From Modestobacter italicus (GTDB lineage: Bacteria; Actinomycetota; Actinomycetes; Mycobacteriales; Geodermatophilaceae), in contig NC_017955.1 in the NCBI RefSeq assembly GCF_000306785.1, forward strand, positions 1,612,001-1,676,000: a stretch of DNA of 64,000 bases, in the 5' to 3' direction. Each line of letters begins with the position of its first letter. Position 1 is the stretch's first letter. This document shows positions 42,781-52,286 of this stretch, piece after piece. The notes beneath the pieces were generated by a model, which worked only from the letters and a program-made list of their open reading frames with translations, had not been told where the DNA came from and made no database searches. Position numbers and translations under genes: made by a program.

Positions 42781-43151
42781 CGGTCAGGCAAGGAACTGCG
42801 GCGGTGCGGGCGGCGTCGACCGTCCTGGTCGTCCTCGCCGGGCTGGTGGTGCTGAGCAGCGGACCGGCGACCGCAGCTCCGGAGATCGCCGCGGCGGTCT
42901 GCCCCGCGGCACCGCCGGGGATGCAGGGCTTCGCCGACGACGTCACCGCCTGGATGAAGTGGGGCGTGCTGGCGCTGATCGGCATCGGCGCGGTCGCGTC
43001 TCTCGGATCGATCCTGGTCGGGCGGATCTTCTCTCATCCACACGCGTCCCGGTACGGCGCTATGGGCGTCGCGGTCGTGGTGATGGTGGCCATCACCTAC
43101 ACGGTGATCTTGACGATCCTCGACTCGATCACCGGCAGCGGGTGCACCTGA
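42777..43151 (+). CDS. VirB2/TrbC-like small membrane protein
   Basis: 124 residues. A Sec signal ending in ATA-APEIAAAV, a Cys, then two long helices (MKWGVLALIGIGAVASLGSI and GVAVVVMVAITYTVILTIL) with a short basic turn (GRIFSHPHASR). This is the topology of VirB2-type pilins and their actinobacterial counterparts. No sequence motif proves it. Confidence 0.62.
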   Translation: MTVRQGTAAVRAASTVLVVLAGLVVLSSGPATAAPEIAAAVCPAAPPGMQGFADDVTAWMKWGVLALIGIGAVASLGSILVGRIFSHPHASRYGAMGVAVVVMVAITYTVILTILDSITGSGCT

Positions 43152-43960
43152 TGCGCCGCCGTGCAGAACGCCCGGTGGGGGAGACGTCGACGTGGGGACC
43201 GGCCCGTCTCCTCGTACTGATCGTGGTCAGCGCGCTCGTGGCGCTGGCGGTGCTGACCGGACTGGTGCTTGCGGTCGTCGGGGCACTGCCCGGGGACCAG
43301 CGGGACGGCGCGGACACCGCGCCACAGGCGGCCGCTCCGGCTACGGGCATGTCGCAGCAGGACGCGCTTGCCGCCGCGCCGATGCCGACCGCCGACCCGG
43401 ACGCCGCGCTGCCCGGCCCGCTGTCGAACCGGGCCGCGGGCGTTCTCGAGGTGCCCTCGGCCACCGCCGTCGGCCCGGCCGAAGTGCCCACCGGCTTTCC
43501 GCGCACGCCGGAAGGCGCGCTGGCGCAGCTAGCGGCGATCGACGTGACCGCGATGCAGACCGGCTCGATGGACGGCGTGCGGCAGATGATCGCCGAGTGG
43601 GCCGCGAGAGGTGGCCCCACCCCGCAGACCTGGTCCGGGGCGCATGGCATGGCCAGCCTGTTGTCAGCGGCGGGGCTGTCCGGTGCCGGGTCACCGGAGC
43701 TGGCCTTCGTGGTCCGCCCGGTCATGGGACTGATCAAGGGCACGGTCGGCGAGGACTTCGCGGTGGTCTGCGTGAACTTCGAGTTCACCGTCACGGTGGA
43801 GGAGACGTCGCGGATCGCGATCGCCGACTGCCAGCGGATGGCCTGGGCCGGGGACCGGTGGGTGATCGGAGCAGGTGCGGAGCCTGCGCCGGCTCCGTCG
43901 GTCTGGCCGGGTACCGACGCGGCGATCGACGCCGGCTGGCGGGACCTGCGTCATGGCTAG
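43151..43960 (+). CDS. Single-pass membrane protein, VirB8/TcpC-like position
   Basis: 269 residues. One helix at about 20-45 (LLVLIVVSALVALAVLTGLV), an Ala/Pro linker, then a domain with GFPRTPEGALAQLAAIDVTA, GMASLLSAAGLSG and VCVNFEFTVTVEETSRIAIA. Size, topology and place suit a VirB8-like scaffold, but the family was not recognised for certain. Start overlaps the previous stop (TGATG). Confidence 0.6.
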   Translation: MRRRAERPVGETSTWGPARLLVLIVVSALVALAVLTGLVLAVVGALPGDQRDGADTAPQAAAPATGMSQQDALAAAPMPTADPDAALPGPLSNRAAGVLEVPSATAVGPAEVPTGFPRTPEGALAQLAAIDVTAMQTGSMDGVRQMIAEWAARGGPTPQTWSGAHGMASLLSAAGLSGAGSPELAFVVRPVMGLIKGTVGEDFAVVCVNFEFTVTVEETSRIAIADCQRMAWAGDRWVIGAGAEPAPAPSVWPGTDAAIDAGWRDLRHG

Positions 43961-45584
43961 GCCACAGCTCGATCGAGGCGGCCGATCGCCGCGTCCGCTG
44001 ATGCTGGTTGTCGTCCTGATGCTTGCGGTGGTGGGCTGGCTGGCGACGGCGGCTCCGGCCTCGGCTGACTCGACGGTCGTGGCGTTCCCCGCAGCTCCGG
44101 CGGCGGACCATGCCTCGCTGCCGTGCCTGCCGATCAACCCGTTCTGTGTCATCGGCGAGGCAGCCGGCGCGGTGGCCGCCGACGTGTGGACCAGCGCCAT
44201 GCTGTCGCTCTGGGAGGCCGGGTTGTGGCTGCTCGGCCTGGCGTTCTCGGTGATCGACGCACTCGCCACCCCGGACCTGTCCGCCGATGGCCCGCTGGCC
44301 GGGATCTATCCGGTGACCTTCGGGATCGGCGCCACCGTCGCGGCGCTGATGGCGCTCGTGCAGCTCGGGGCCGCGGCGGTGCGCCGGGACGGGCAGACCC
44401 TGGGCCGGCTGTTGATCGGGCTGGTGGAGTTCGGGCTGGTGTGGGCCGGCTACGTCGGCGTGTCGGCGCTGCTGGTCACCGGCGTCTCCGGACTGACCAC
44501 CGCCCTGCTGCACAGCCTGCTGGGCATCGACACGATGGCCGCGTTCGACCCGTCGATCAGCGTGAGCCGCGACCTGGTCGACGGCACGGTCGCCACCGTG
44601 CTCGGGGTCAGTTCGATCTTCCTGCTGGTGCCCGCCAGCGTCGGCTACCTGCTGGTGATGCTGGTGCGCGAGGCAGCGCTGATCGTGCTGGCCGCGACCT
44701 CGGCGATCTCGGCCGGCGGCCTGCTGGCGCAGTCCTCGAGCACCTGGTTCTGGCGCAGCCTGCGCTGGTTCCTGGCCGCGCTGCTGGTCGCCCCGGTCGC
44801 CGTGCTCGTGCTGGGCGTGGGAGTGACCATCACCGAGGGGATCGTCACCGGGGCCGAGGAGACCAGCACCGAGGCCGCGATCGGCATGGCGGTGGTCGGC
44901 TGCCTGCTGATCCTGCTCGGCGCGATCTGTCCGCTGGCGCTGTTCCGGCTGCTGGCCTTCGTCGATCCAGGCACCTCGAGTGGGGCCGCGCTGCGCTCCT
45001 CTTTGGCCGCCTCGGGCGGGGCCGTGGGTGCACTGAGCAACCTCGGCGGCGGACGTGGCCGGGCCGCCGGCGCCGCAGTGGCCGCAGCCTCGGGCGGCGT
45101 GGCCGCCTCGGGAGCCGCGGCGCAGCTGGCCGGTGACCGCGCCCAGGGCGAGTCGACGGCGGACGCGGCGACCAGCGGCCGCTTCGCCGGAGCGCTCCGG
45201 GCACTGACGGCCGGTACCTCCACCGCCGGCCGGCTGGCGGCCGGCGTAGCTGCCTCGGCCGCCGACGTGCTCTCCGGCGCCGGCGTCGGCCACTCTGCGC
45301 CCTACTACGGGCAGCCGGTACCGAACGGGACGCATGCAGGCGGTCGTGGGGGCGCGGGGGCCGGACGGCCGTCCCGGCTCGGGCGGCCGCCCGGCCGGGC
45401 AGACGGCTCCCGCTCGCTCGGCGGCTCGACGTCCGGTCTGCACGGGACCGACGGAGGCAACGGCCCTGTCGCCATGGCCTGGCCGGCGCAGCATGTCGAC
45501 GGCAACGAACTCGGCCAACCCGACGAGACCGATCCGCGGATCACGCGAACCGACGACGGACTCGGCGACGGCGGTGCGCGGTGA
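43953..45584 (+). CDS. VirB6/TrbL-like polytopic membrane protein
   Basis: 543 residues. Sec signal, then CLPINPFCVIGEAAGAVAAD and at least six helices; the C-terminal 180 residues are Gly/Ala-rich and disordered (GGGRGRAAGAAVAAASGG). This is the TrbL/VirB6 pattern of a channel component. ATG overlaps the previous stop and the stop overlaps the next GTG. Confidence 0.78.
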   Translation: MARPQLDRGGRSPRPLMLVVVLMLAVVGWLATAAPASADSTVVAFPAAPAADHASLPCLPINPFCVIGEAAGAVAADVWTSAMLSLWEAGLWLLGLAFSVIDALATPDLSADGPLAGIYPVTFGIGATVAALMALVQLGAAAVRRDGQTLGRLLIGLVEFGLVWAGYVGVSALLVTGVSGLTTALLHSLLGIDTMAAFDPSISVSRDLVDGTVATVLGVSSIFLLVPASVGYLLVMLVREAALIVLAATSAISAGGLLAQSSSTWFWRSLRWFLAALLVAPVAVLVLGVGVTITEGIVTGAEETSTEAAIGMAVVGCLLILLGAICPLALFRLLAFVDPGTSSGAALRSSLAASGGAVGALSNLGGGRGRAAGAAVAAASGGVAASGAAAQLAGDRAQGESTADAATSGRFAGALRALTAGTSTAGRLAAGVAASAADVLSGAGVGHSAPYYGQPVPNGTHAGGRGGAGAGRPSRLGRPPGRADGSRSLGGSTSGLHGTDGGNGPVAMAWPAQHVDGNELGQPDETDPRITRTDDGLGDGGAR

Positions 45585-47095
45585 GCGCCGCCCGATACGG
45601 CGACTACGCCAAGGACGTCTCGGGCTGGTTCCTCGGGATGACCGGCGCCCAACTGGCCCTGGTCACCCTCGCCGGGGTCCCGGCGCTGCTCGCCCTCAAC
45701 GCCCAGGCCTGGAGCTTGTTCGTCCTGTGGCTGCCGGTGTGGGCGCTGCTGGCCGCGGTGCTGCTCGTGCCGGTCCGGGGGCGCTCGGCCGGCCGCTGGC
45801 TGGTCGATCTCCTCCTGCACACGATGGGAGCACTCATGGGATGGACGGTGTTCGGCTCCCGGGCCGCGTCAGGCACGGCCGAGAACCCGGCCGAGGCGGA
45901 TCTGCCGGGCGTCCTGGCCGGCATCCGCACCCACGACGGGCCGCCCTTCGGTCAGCTGTTCAGCCGCCCGGTGATCGTGCAGAACTGCGCGGCCCGGACG
46001 TGGGCGGCCGTGGCGTCGATCGATCATCCCGGGATCGGCCTGGCCGAACCCGACGAGCGCAACCGGATGGGCGCCGGCCTGGCCGAGCTGTGCGAACTCG
46101 CTGCCCGTACCGAGCTGGTCGACGTCCTGGCCCTGCAGGTGCGTACCGTGCCCGACGACGGCACCGAGCGTGCGGCCTGGGAACGAGCCCACACCCGCGC
46201 GGACGCCGCACCCCTGGCCACCCGGATCAACGCGCTGCTCGGGGCGACCCTCACCCCGGCCGCGGTGCGCACCGAGGCCTTCGTCACCGTCGTCGTCGGC
46301 GAGGCGCGGATGAGCCGGGCCGCGCGGGAGTCCGGTGGGGGTGTGGACGGCCGCGCCCGGGTCCTGCACGGGGTGATGGCCGAGGTGGAGGCGGCGCTCC
46401 GCGGAGCGGTCGGCTGCACCGCGGTCACCTGGCTGGACTCCGCTGCCCTCGCCGCCGCGGTCCGCACCGGCTTCGCCCCGGGTGAGCGCGGCCAGCTCAT
46501 CGCCGCCGACCTGGCCGCCGCCGACGGCGCCCAGCTGACGACCGGGGTGCCGATGGCTGCCGCCGGCCCCAGCCAGGCCCGGGCCGAGGTACGGCACTAC
46601 GCGCACGACGCGTGGGCGTCGGTGACCGACACCGTCCTGTTTCCCGACTCGGGAGCGGTGCTCGGCGCGCTGGCCCCGGTGCTGGTGCCGACGGTGGCGG
46701 GGGAGCGGCGTTGCCTGACCGTCTTCCTGGCCCCGATGCCGCTGGACCGGGCCACCCGCCTGGTCGGCCGGGAGGAGATGAGTGCCACCACCGGCAACGA
46801 GCTGCGCGCCCGGATGGGCTTCCGGCAGCGGGCCCGGCAACGGCGCGACACCGAGCGGATCGGCGCGGCGGACGAGAAGCTCGCGGCCGGGCGAGCCCTG
46901 GTCCGCCCCGCCGTCGCCGCCTGCGTCACGGTCCCCGCGACGTGGCCGGTGGCCGAGCACGGCCGGCGACTGGATGCGTCCATCCGCGCTGCCGGCTACG
47001 TACCGCTGCGGCTGGACCTGGCGCAGGACTCCGGCTTCGCCGCCGCCGCGGTACCCCTCGGCGTCGGGCTGCCCGACCGCCGGAGCCGACGGTGA
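45581..47095 (+). CDS. SCO6880-family conjugation protein
   Basis: 504 residues. YGDYAKDVSGWFLGMTGAQL, two helices (LALVTLAGVPALLALNAQAW and LWLPVWALLAAVLLVPVRGR), then a long soluble domain with RPVIVQNCAARTWAAVASID and the late GRALVRPAVAACVTVPATWP. This is the SCO6880 family that always precedes a VirB4-type ATPase in actinobacterial T4SS loci; it resembles the N-terminal part of VirB4. GTG start. Confidence 0.8.
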   Translation: MSAARYGDYAKDVSGWFLGMTGAQLALVTLAGVPALLALNAQAWSLFVLWLPVWALLAAVLLVPVRGRSAGRWLVDLLLHTMGALMGWTVFGSRAASGTAENPAEADLPGVLAGIRTHDGPPFGQLFSRPVIVQNCAARTWAAVASIDHPGIGLAEPDERNRMGAGLAELCELAARTELVDVLALQVRTVPDDGTERAAWERAHTRADAAPLATRINALLGATLTPAAVRTEAFVTVVVGEARMSRAARESGGGVDGRARVLHGVMAEVEAALRGAVGCTAVTWLDSAALAAAVRTGFAPGERGQLIAADLAAADGAQLTTGVPMAAAGPSQARAEVRHYAHDAWASVTDTVLFPDSGAVLGALAPVLVPTVAGERRCLTVFLAPMPLDRATRLVGREEMSATTGNELRARMGFRQRARQRRDTERIGAADEKLAAGRALVRPAVAACVTVPATWPVAEHGRRLDASIRAAGYVPLRLDLAQDSGFAAAAVPLGVGLPDRRSRR

Positions 47096-48600
47096 GCGGC
47101 CGCGGGACCCGCCGGGGTCGGGACGTCGCCGTCCTGCTCGACGACTTCGGCCACCGGCTGCCTCCGCAGCCTCCGGCGAATGCAGCACCGCGCGACCGGA
47201 GCCCGTTCACCCAGCTGGTGCCCCGCCGCGGAATCCGCGGGCGCGGCCGGGGTCGGGCAGCGGCGCTCGCCCCGCTGTCGGTGTGGCGAATGACCTCGGA
47301 GCAGACGCCGGTGGTGTGGCCGCTGATCGCCACCTCCGGTCTGCCACCCACCGGCGCGCAGATGGGACTCGACCTGCTGTCGGGCGGAGCGTTCTACTGC
47401 GACCCCGTCGGCTGGGTCACCGACGACGACATCCCGGTCACCAATCCGAATGTCGTCGTCTTCGGCAAGCCCGGCCGCGGCAAGTCAGCCACGGTCAAGG
47501 CCTTCGCGCTGCGCATGCTCGCCTATGGCTATCGCACCCTGATCCTTGGCGACACCAAGGACGAGTACGAGCCGTTGTGCCGTGCGCTCGGCGTCGAGCC
47601 GTTCGTCATCGGCCACGGCCTTCCCGCCCGGGTGAACCCGCTGGCCTTCGGCCCCCTCGGGCACGGTTGGGAGCGGCTCGACACGTCCGAGGTCCGCCGC
47701 CGCGAGGCGCTCGTCTTCGCCCGGTGGCTCGTGCTGCTCCGTGGACTGGTCGCCTCCCAGTCGGTGCCGTTCGGCCCGGTGGAGGAGACCGCCGTCGGTG
47801 AGGCGCTGCGCATGCTCACGGGGTACCGCAGCGGAACCACCCGGCTGACCGAGCCCACCATCCCGCAGCTCTGGCAGACCTTGGACGAGCCTCCGCCGGA
47901 GCTGGTCCGCGGCTGCCGCTACGCCGACCGGCGGCACTTCCTCGACGCCACCCGAACCCTGCGCGACGCGCTCGGCTCCCTGGTCAAGGGCTCCCTGGCC
48001 GGGCTGTTCGACGACCACACGTCGATCGACGTCGACTGGCGCGCCCCGATCCAGTCGCTCTCGCTGTCCCGCCTCGAGCCGCTCGGTGACCAGGCCGTCG
48101 GCATCGCGCTGACGTGCCTCAACTCATGGGGCCAGGCGATGCGAGAGATCGCCGACCCGGGTGACCTGCGCATCGTCGTCCGCGACGAGACGTGGCGGCA
48201 GATGCGCCTGGGCGCCGAGGCGATGAAGAGCCTGGACGCCAACCTGCGGCTGTCCCGCCGCGACGCCGACGTGCAGATCCTGCTGGCCCACAAGCCGTCG
48301 GACATGCTCACCGCCGGCGACGCCACGTCCCAGGCGGTCGCCATCGCCCGCGACCTGCTGCACCTGTGCGACGTCAAGGTGCTGCACGGCCAGGACCAGG
48401 CCGTCGGCGACGAGCTGGGCAGCCTGCTCGGCCTGGCGCCGACCGCCCAGCGGCTGGTCACCGGCTGGGCGGTCGCCGGCAAGGGCCGGGCGCTGTGGCT
48501 GGTCGGGGACCGGGCGTTCAAGGTGCAGACCGTCCTCACCGGGCCGGAGGTGCGGCTGACCTACACCAACGAGGCACTCGCCGCCGGAGGCCCGACGTGA
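47092..48600 (+). CDS. virB4: VirB4-like T4SS ATPase
   Basis: 502 residues. PNVVVFGKPGRGKSATVKAF is Walker A (about 124); LRIVVRDETWRQM is Walker B with the acidic pair (about 365); LAHKPSDMLTAGD and the final HGQDQAVGDELGSLLGL fit the VirB4/TraC family. The energy-coupling ATPase of the conjugation channel. GTG overlaps the SCO6880-like stop; together the pair may equal one longer VirB4. Confidence 0.88.
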   Translation: MSGRGTRRGRDVAVLLDDFGHRLPPQPPANAAPRDRSPFTQLVPRRGIRGRGRGRAAALAPLSVWRMTSEQTPVVWPLIATSGLPPTGAQMGLDLLSGGAFYCDPVGWVTDDDIPVTNPNVVVFGKPGRGKSATVKAFALRMLAYGYRTLILGDTKDEYEPLCRALGVEPFVIGHGLPARVNPLAFGPLGHGWERLDTSEVRRREALVFARWLVLLRGLVASQSVPFGPVEETAVGEALRMLTGYRSGTTRLTEPTIPQLWQTLDEPPPELVRGCRYADRRHFLDATRTLRDALGSLVKGSLAGLFDDHTSIDVDWRAPIQSLSLSRLEPLGDQAVGIALTCLNSWGQAMREIADPGDLRIVVRDETWRQMRLGAEAMKSLDANLRLSRRDADVQILLAHKPSDMLTAGDATSQAVAIARDLLHLCDVKVLHGQDQAVGDELGSLLGLAPTAQRLVTGWAVAGKGRALWLVGDRAFKVQTVLTGPEVRLTYTNEALAAGGPT

Positions 48601-49763
48601 GCGGGACGGCGGCGCGCGTGGCGCACTCGTACGCGCGGGCGTGGCTGTGGCGGGCCGCCGCTCCTTGCGCCCTCCCGGTGTTCGCAGGGCTCACGGTGCT
48701 GCTGATCCCCCTCGCGGTCATCGGTGCTCACGAGGCGTCGACGCCGACTGCATCGTCGGGCTGCTCGATCGGCGGCACCGGCGCCACCGTCGCCGGCATC
48801 GAGCTGGACGCCGTCCAGATGGGCCACGCGCAGACCATCGCCGACGTCGCCGCCGCGCGGGGGCTCGATGCGTACGCAGCCACGGTGGCGCTGGCCACGG
48901 CCTACCAGGAGTCCCGCATCCGGATGCTGGCCAACGACGGCAGCAGCCTCGAACTCACCGGCGAGCAGGCCGCGGTGACCGCTACCAGCCTGCAGTACCC
49001 GCACGACGGGCGCGGCTCCGACCACGACAGCGTCAACACCTTCCAGCAGCGCTGGCTCGCCGGCTGGGGCACCGTCGCCGAGCTGATGGACCCCGTCTAC
49101 GCCGCCGAGGCCTTCTACGCCCGGCTGGTCGAGGTGCCCAACTGGCAGACCATCGCGCTCACGCAGGCGGCCCAGGCCGTGCAGGTCTCCGCCGCCGGCG
49201 GCGCCTACGCCCGCTGGGCGCCGCTCGCCCAGGAGCTGACCGCCATGCTCTGGCCGACCGCCCAGGCCGCAGCCGCCCCCGCCGGCGCAGCGCCCGCCGT
49301 CTGCCCGGGGTTGCCGGTGGCCGCCGGGGCGTGGATCCGGCCCACCGCCGGCACGGTCACCTCCGGCTACGGGTCCCGCGGGGGAACGCTGCACGCAGGC
49401 GTGGACATCGCCGGCCCCCGCAACACGCCCGTCTACGCCGCCGCCGACGGCACCGTGCTTCGAGCCGAGTGCACCAGCGACTACTGCGACCGCGACGGCA
49501 GCCTGAGCCTGGCCGGCTACGGCAACCTCGTAGATCTCGGCCACGGCAACGGGGTGACCACCCGCTACGGGCACCTCTCCGCGTACACGGTCACCGCAGG
49601 CCAGCACGTAGCCGCCGGAACGCTGGTCGGCTTCCAGGGCTCGACCGGCAACAGCACCGGTGTCCACCTGCACTTCGAGGTCCGCCAGGACGGCGCGCCG
49701 GTCGACCCGGTCCCGTGGCTGGCCGACCGCGGCGTCGACCTGCGCGCCCTCGATGCCGGATGA
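48597..49763 (+). CDS. Peptidoglycan hydrolase: lytic transglycosylase-like and M23 peptidase
   Basis: 388 residues. One helix near the N-terminus, a lysozyme-like part with LATAYQESRIRMLANDGSS (catalytic Glu about 104), and an M23 endopeptidase with HAGVDIAGP (about 266), TTRYGHLS and GVHLHFEV (about 356), i.e. the Zn-binding His and Asp. It opens the cell wall for the conjugation channel (VirB1-like role). GTG overlaps the virB4 stop. Confidence 0.9.
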   Translation: MSGTAARVAHSYARAWLWRAAAPCALPVFAGLTVLLIPLAVIGAHEASTPTASSGCSIGGTGATVAGIELDAVQMGHAQTIADVAAARGLDAYAATVALATAYQESRIRMLANDGSSLELTGEQAAVTATSLQYPHDGRGSDHDSVNTFQQRWLAGWGTVAELMDPVYAAEAFYARLVEVPNWQTIALTQAAQAVQVSAAGGAYARWAPLAQELTAMLWPTAQAAAAPAGAAPAVCPGLPVAAGAWIRPTAGTVTSGYGSRGGTLHAGVDIAGPRNTPVYAAADGTVLRAECTSDYCDRDGSLSLAGYGNLVDLGHGNGVTTRYGHLSAYTVTAGQHVAAGTLVGFQGSTGNSTGVHLHFEVRQDGAPVDPVPWLADRGVDLRALDAG

Positions 49764-49792
49764 GCCGCCTGGACTTCAACGAAGGAGAAGCC

Positions 49793-49825
49793 ATGCACCA
49801 CGCGAACGCAGGCGGTCGGCGATGA
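49793..49825 (+). CDS. Possible 10-residue leader ORF coupled to traG
   Basis: ATG with an excellent AAGGAG six bases upstream, ten codons (MHHANAGGRR), and a TGA that overlaps the traG ATG as ATGA. The coupling protein gene itself has no such ribosome site, so ribosomes may be delivered through this mini-ORF. The peptide is likely without its own function. Confidence 0.4.
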   Translation: MHHANAGGRR

Positions 49826-51732
49826 ACGTCGGCCGGTCGCAGCCCGACGTCGGCCCCGCCAGCTGGGAGATCCCGCTCGCCGCCGCCCTGGTGTGGTTCA
49901 CGGCCGGGGCGCTCCTGCTGCCCGCCGGCCGCGCAGCCGCGGCACTCCTGGCCGGCGGCGGCTGGGTGTGGCCGCAGGGGTCGGCCGCCCTGGTCGCCTC
50001 AGTCGGCGGCCTGCTCACCGCCGAGCCCACCGCCGGGCTGGACGTTGCGCAGACGGCGGCGCTACCACCGCCGGTGGCTGTGTACACCGCCATCGCCGGG
50101 TGCCTCGCACTCTTCCTAACCGCCAGCGGGGGAGCCGCCTGGGCCGTTCACCGATGGCTGACCGGGCGGTCGGGAATGGCCACCCGCAGCCAGGTCGCCG
50201 ACGTGCTCGGCAGCGGTCGGCTGCGCCGGGCCGGACCCGTCGTCCGTCCCGACCTGACCTCGGCTCGCCGGCGCAGGCCTCGCCGGGTCGTGCACACGGA
50301 CGTGGCATGGCGGCTGGGCCACGCCGCAGTCCCCGCCGCCGGGCAACTGTGGGTGCCCTTCGACCGCACGACCGGCGTCTACGGCCCGCAGGGGTCCGGC
50401 AAGACCCTCGACCTGCTCGCCCCTGCGCTGCTCGACGCGCCCGGCGCGGCGCTGGTCACTCTGACCAAGGCCGAGGACCTGCTGCTCACCCTCGACGCCC
50501 GCGCCGCCGGCGACCGCCCGGTCGCCGTGCTCGACCCTTTCGGAGCGGTTCCTGGACTGCCGGAGCTGGTGTGGGACCCCGTCGCCGGCTGCGTGGATCC
50601 CATGACGGCCGAGCGCCGCGCCAAGGCCTTCACCGCCGGCACCGTTCCCGGCGCGGTCACCGGCGGCACCACCGACTCTGCGGCCCGCTTCTACGCCTTC
50701 GAAGCGGCCAAGGTGCTCCAGGGCTACCTGCACGCCGCCGCGCTGACCGGCCGCACCATCGAGGACGTCCTGGAGTGGGCCGCCCACCCGCAGGCGGCGA
50801 CCCAGCCGGCCGACGTGCTGCGCGCCCATCCGCACGCCGCGCCGTTCTGGGACGGGCTGCTGCACGGTGCTCTGCACGGCGACCCGCGTACCGCTGGGAA
50901 CACCGCCACCACGGTGCAGCAGGCGCTGACCCTGTTCTTTCAGACCGACATCCGCCGCCGGTGCACTCCTGCGCCCGGCCGGCCGGCCACCGACATTGCC
51001 GCGCTGATCGCCGCCGGCGGCACCGTCTACCTGCTCGGCCGCGAGGATCCCTACGCCTCGGCGGCCCCGCTGATGACCGCCCTGGCCGAGCACGTCCTCG
51101 ACACCGCCCTGCAGCTGGCCGGCGACGCGCCGACCGGACGGCTGTGCCCGCCGTTGCTGGCCTGCCTGGACGAGCTGCCGTCCACCGCGCCGCTGCCCAC
51201 TCTGCGCACCCGGATGGCCAACGACCGGGCCCTCGGGGTCAGCTTCCTCTACGCCGCGCAGGCGTGGCGGCAGCTGGTGCTGATCTACGGCGAGGACGAG
51301 GCCCGCGCCCTGTTCGGGCTCACCAACGTGCTCGTCGCCTTCGGTGGCGGCAAGGACGGCGGCTTTTACCGCGAACTCTCCGAGCTGCTGGGCAGCACCC
51401 GGGTCCGGCGCACCTCCTACAGCTACCGGGGCACCGGATGGTCCCGATCTACCCACGGCGAGACCGTGCCCGTGCTACGCCCGGACGAGATCCGCCAGCT
51501 GCCGCCCGGCCGGGCCATCGTGGTCGCGGAGAACGCCCCACCGCTGATCGCCGGGCTCACCCGCTGCCTCACCGGTCGCCGCGGCGCGAAGCTGCTGGCC
51601 GCGCAGGCCTCGGCCCGCGACCGCGTCGCCGCCGCCCGCGGGCACACCGCCAGCATGGTCGAGCGCACCGGTCGCGCGCACGCCGCGGCCGCCCGCGCGG
51701 GTCTCACCCCGGTCGAGCGGGGCCTTCGATGA
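49822..51732 (+). CDS. traG: VirD4/TraG-type coupling protein
   Basis: 636 residues. Two or three N-terminal helices, then VPFDRTTGVYGPQGSGKTLD (Walker A, about 190), PLLACLDELPSTAPLPTL (Walker B, about 450), VSFLYAAQAWRQLVLIYGED and TNVLVAFGGGKDGGFYRELS, as in TraG/VirD4. It brings the relaxase-DNA complex to the channel. ATG at 49822 overlaps the 10-codon ORF. A longer in-frame start exists but would lie inside the M23 gene. Confidence 0.9.
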   Translation: MNVGRSQPDVGPASWEIPLAAALVWFTAGALLLPAGRAAAALLAGGGWVWPQGSAALVASVGGLLTAEPTAGLDVAQTAALPPPVAVYTAIAGCLALFLTASGGAAWAVHRWLTGRSGMATRSQVADVLGSGRLRRAGPVVRPDLTSARRRRPRRVVHTDVAWRLGHAAVPAAGQLWVPFDRTTGVYGPQGSGKTLDLLAPALLDAPGAALVTLTKAEDLLLTLDARAAGDRPVAVLDPFGAVPGLPELVWDPVAGCVDPMTAERRAKAFTAGTVPGAVTGGTTDSAARFYAFEAAKVLQGYLHAAALTGRTIEDVLEWAAHPQAATQPADVLRAHPHAAPFWDGLLHGALHGDPRTAGNTATTVQQALTLFFQTDIRRRCTPAPGRPATDIAALIAAGGTVYLLGREDPYASAAPLMTALAEHVLDTALQLAGDAPTGRLCPPLLACLDELPSTAPLPTLRTRMANDRALGVSFLYAAQAWRQLVLIYGEDEARALFGLTNVLVAFGGGKDGGFYRELSELLGSTRVRRTSYSYRGTGWSRSTHGETVPVLRPDEIRQLPPGRAIVVAENAPPLIAGLTRCLTGRRGAKLLAAQASARDRVAAARGHTASMVERTGRAHAAAARAGLTPVERGLR

Positions 51733-52286
51733 CCGCCTCCCACGTGGCCGTGCCTTTCCCGCCGCCGCCGCGGGAGATCCGCCGGGCCTTCGAGCAGCTC
51801 CGGCAGGCCGAGGAGGCGGGCCTCGAACCCGCCGGCCTGCGGCTGCTGGACCGGCCCTGGGAGCCGGCGACCTGCTCGGCTCACGTGCGCACCCGGCTGT
51901 GGCCGTGGCTGGACGACGTCGCCGCCTGGCTCAACCGCAGCTACGCTTGGCAGACCGCGCAGGCCATCCCCTCCTGCTGGCCCGCCCATCCGCACCTCGT
52001 GCACGAACTCGCGGTCCTGGCGTGCCTGCGCGCGACCGCTGGCGACGCGGCGGCTCCGCACGCGCTGGAGGAGTGGCACCGCTACGCGCTGCCCGCCTTC
52101 CACGCCCGCCTGGCCGAGCGGCTCGGCATCGGCTGTCCACCCGGCCGGCACACCGACTGGCCGGCCCGCTCCTGGGCCGCCGAGTACACCAGCCCGCAGG
52201 CGACCACAGCGCGGCACGCGCTGTTCGACCGCGACCTGAGTGTCACCCCGACCGGCCACCGCCCCCAAGCGGCAGAAGGCCAGTGA
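51729..52286 (+). CDS. Conserved element protein, DUF4913-like
   Basis: 185 residues, soluble. RLWPWLDDVAAWLNRSYAWQ and CWPAHPHLVHELAVLACLRA recall the Trp-rich pattern of DUF4913 proteins, which sit beside traG in actinobacterial conjugative elements. ATG overlaps the traG stop. Function unknown. Confidence 0.6.
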   Translation: MTASHVAVPFPPPPREIRRAFEQLRQAEEAGLEPAGLRLLDRPWEPATCSAHVRTRLWPWLDDVAAWLNRSYAWQTAQAIPSCWPAHPHLVHELAVLACLRATAGDAAAPHALEEWHRYALPAFHARLAERLGIGCPPGRHTDWPARSWAAEYTSPQATTARHALFDRDLSVTPTGHRPQAAEGQ

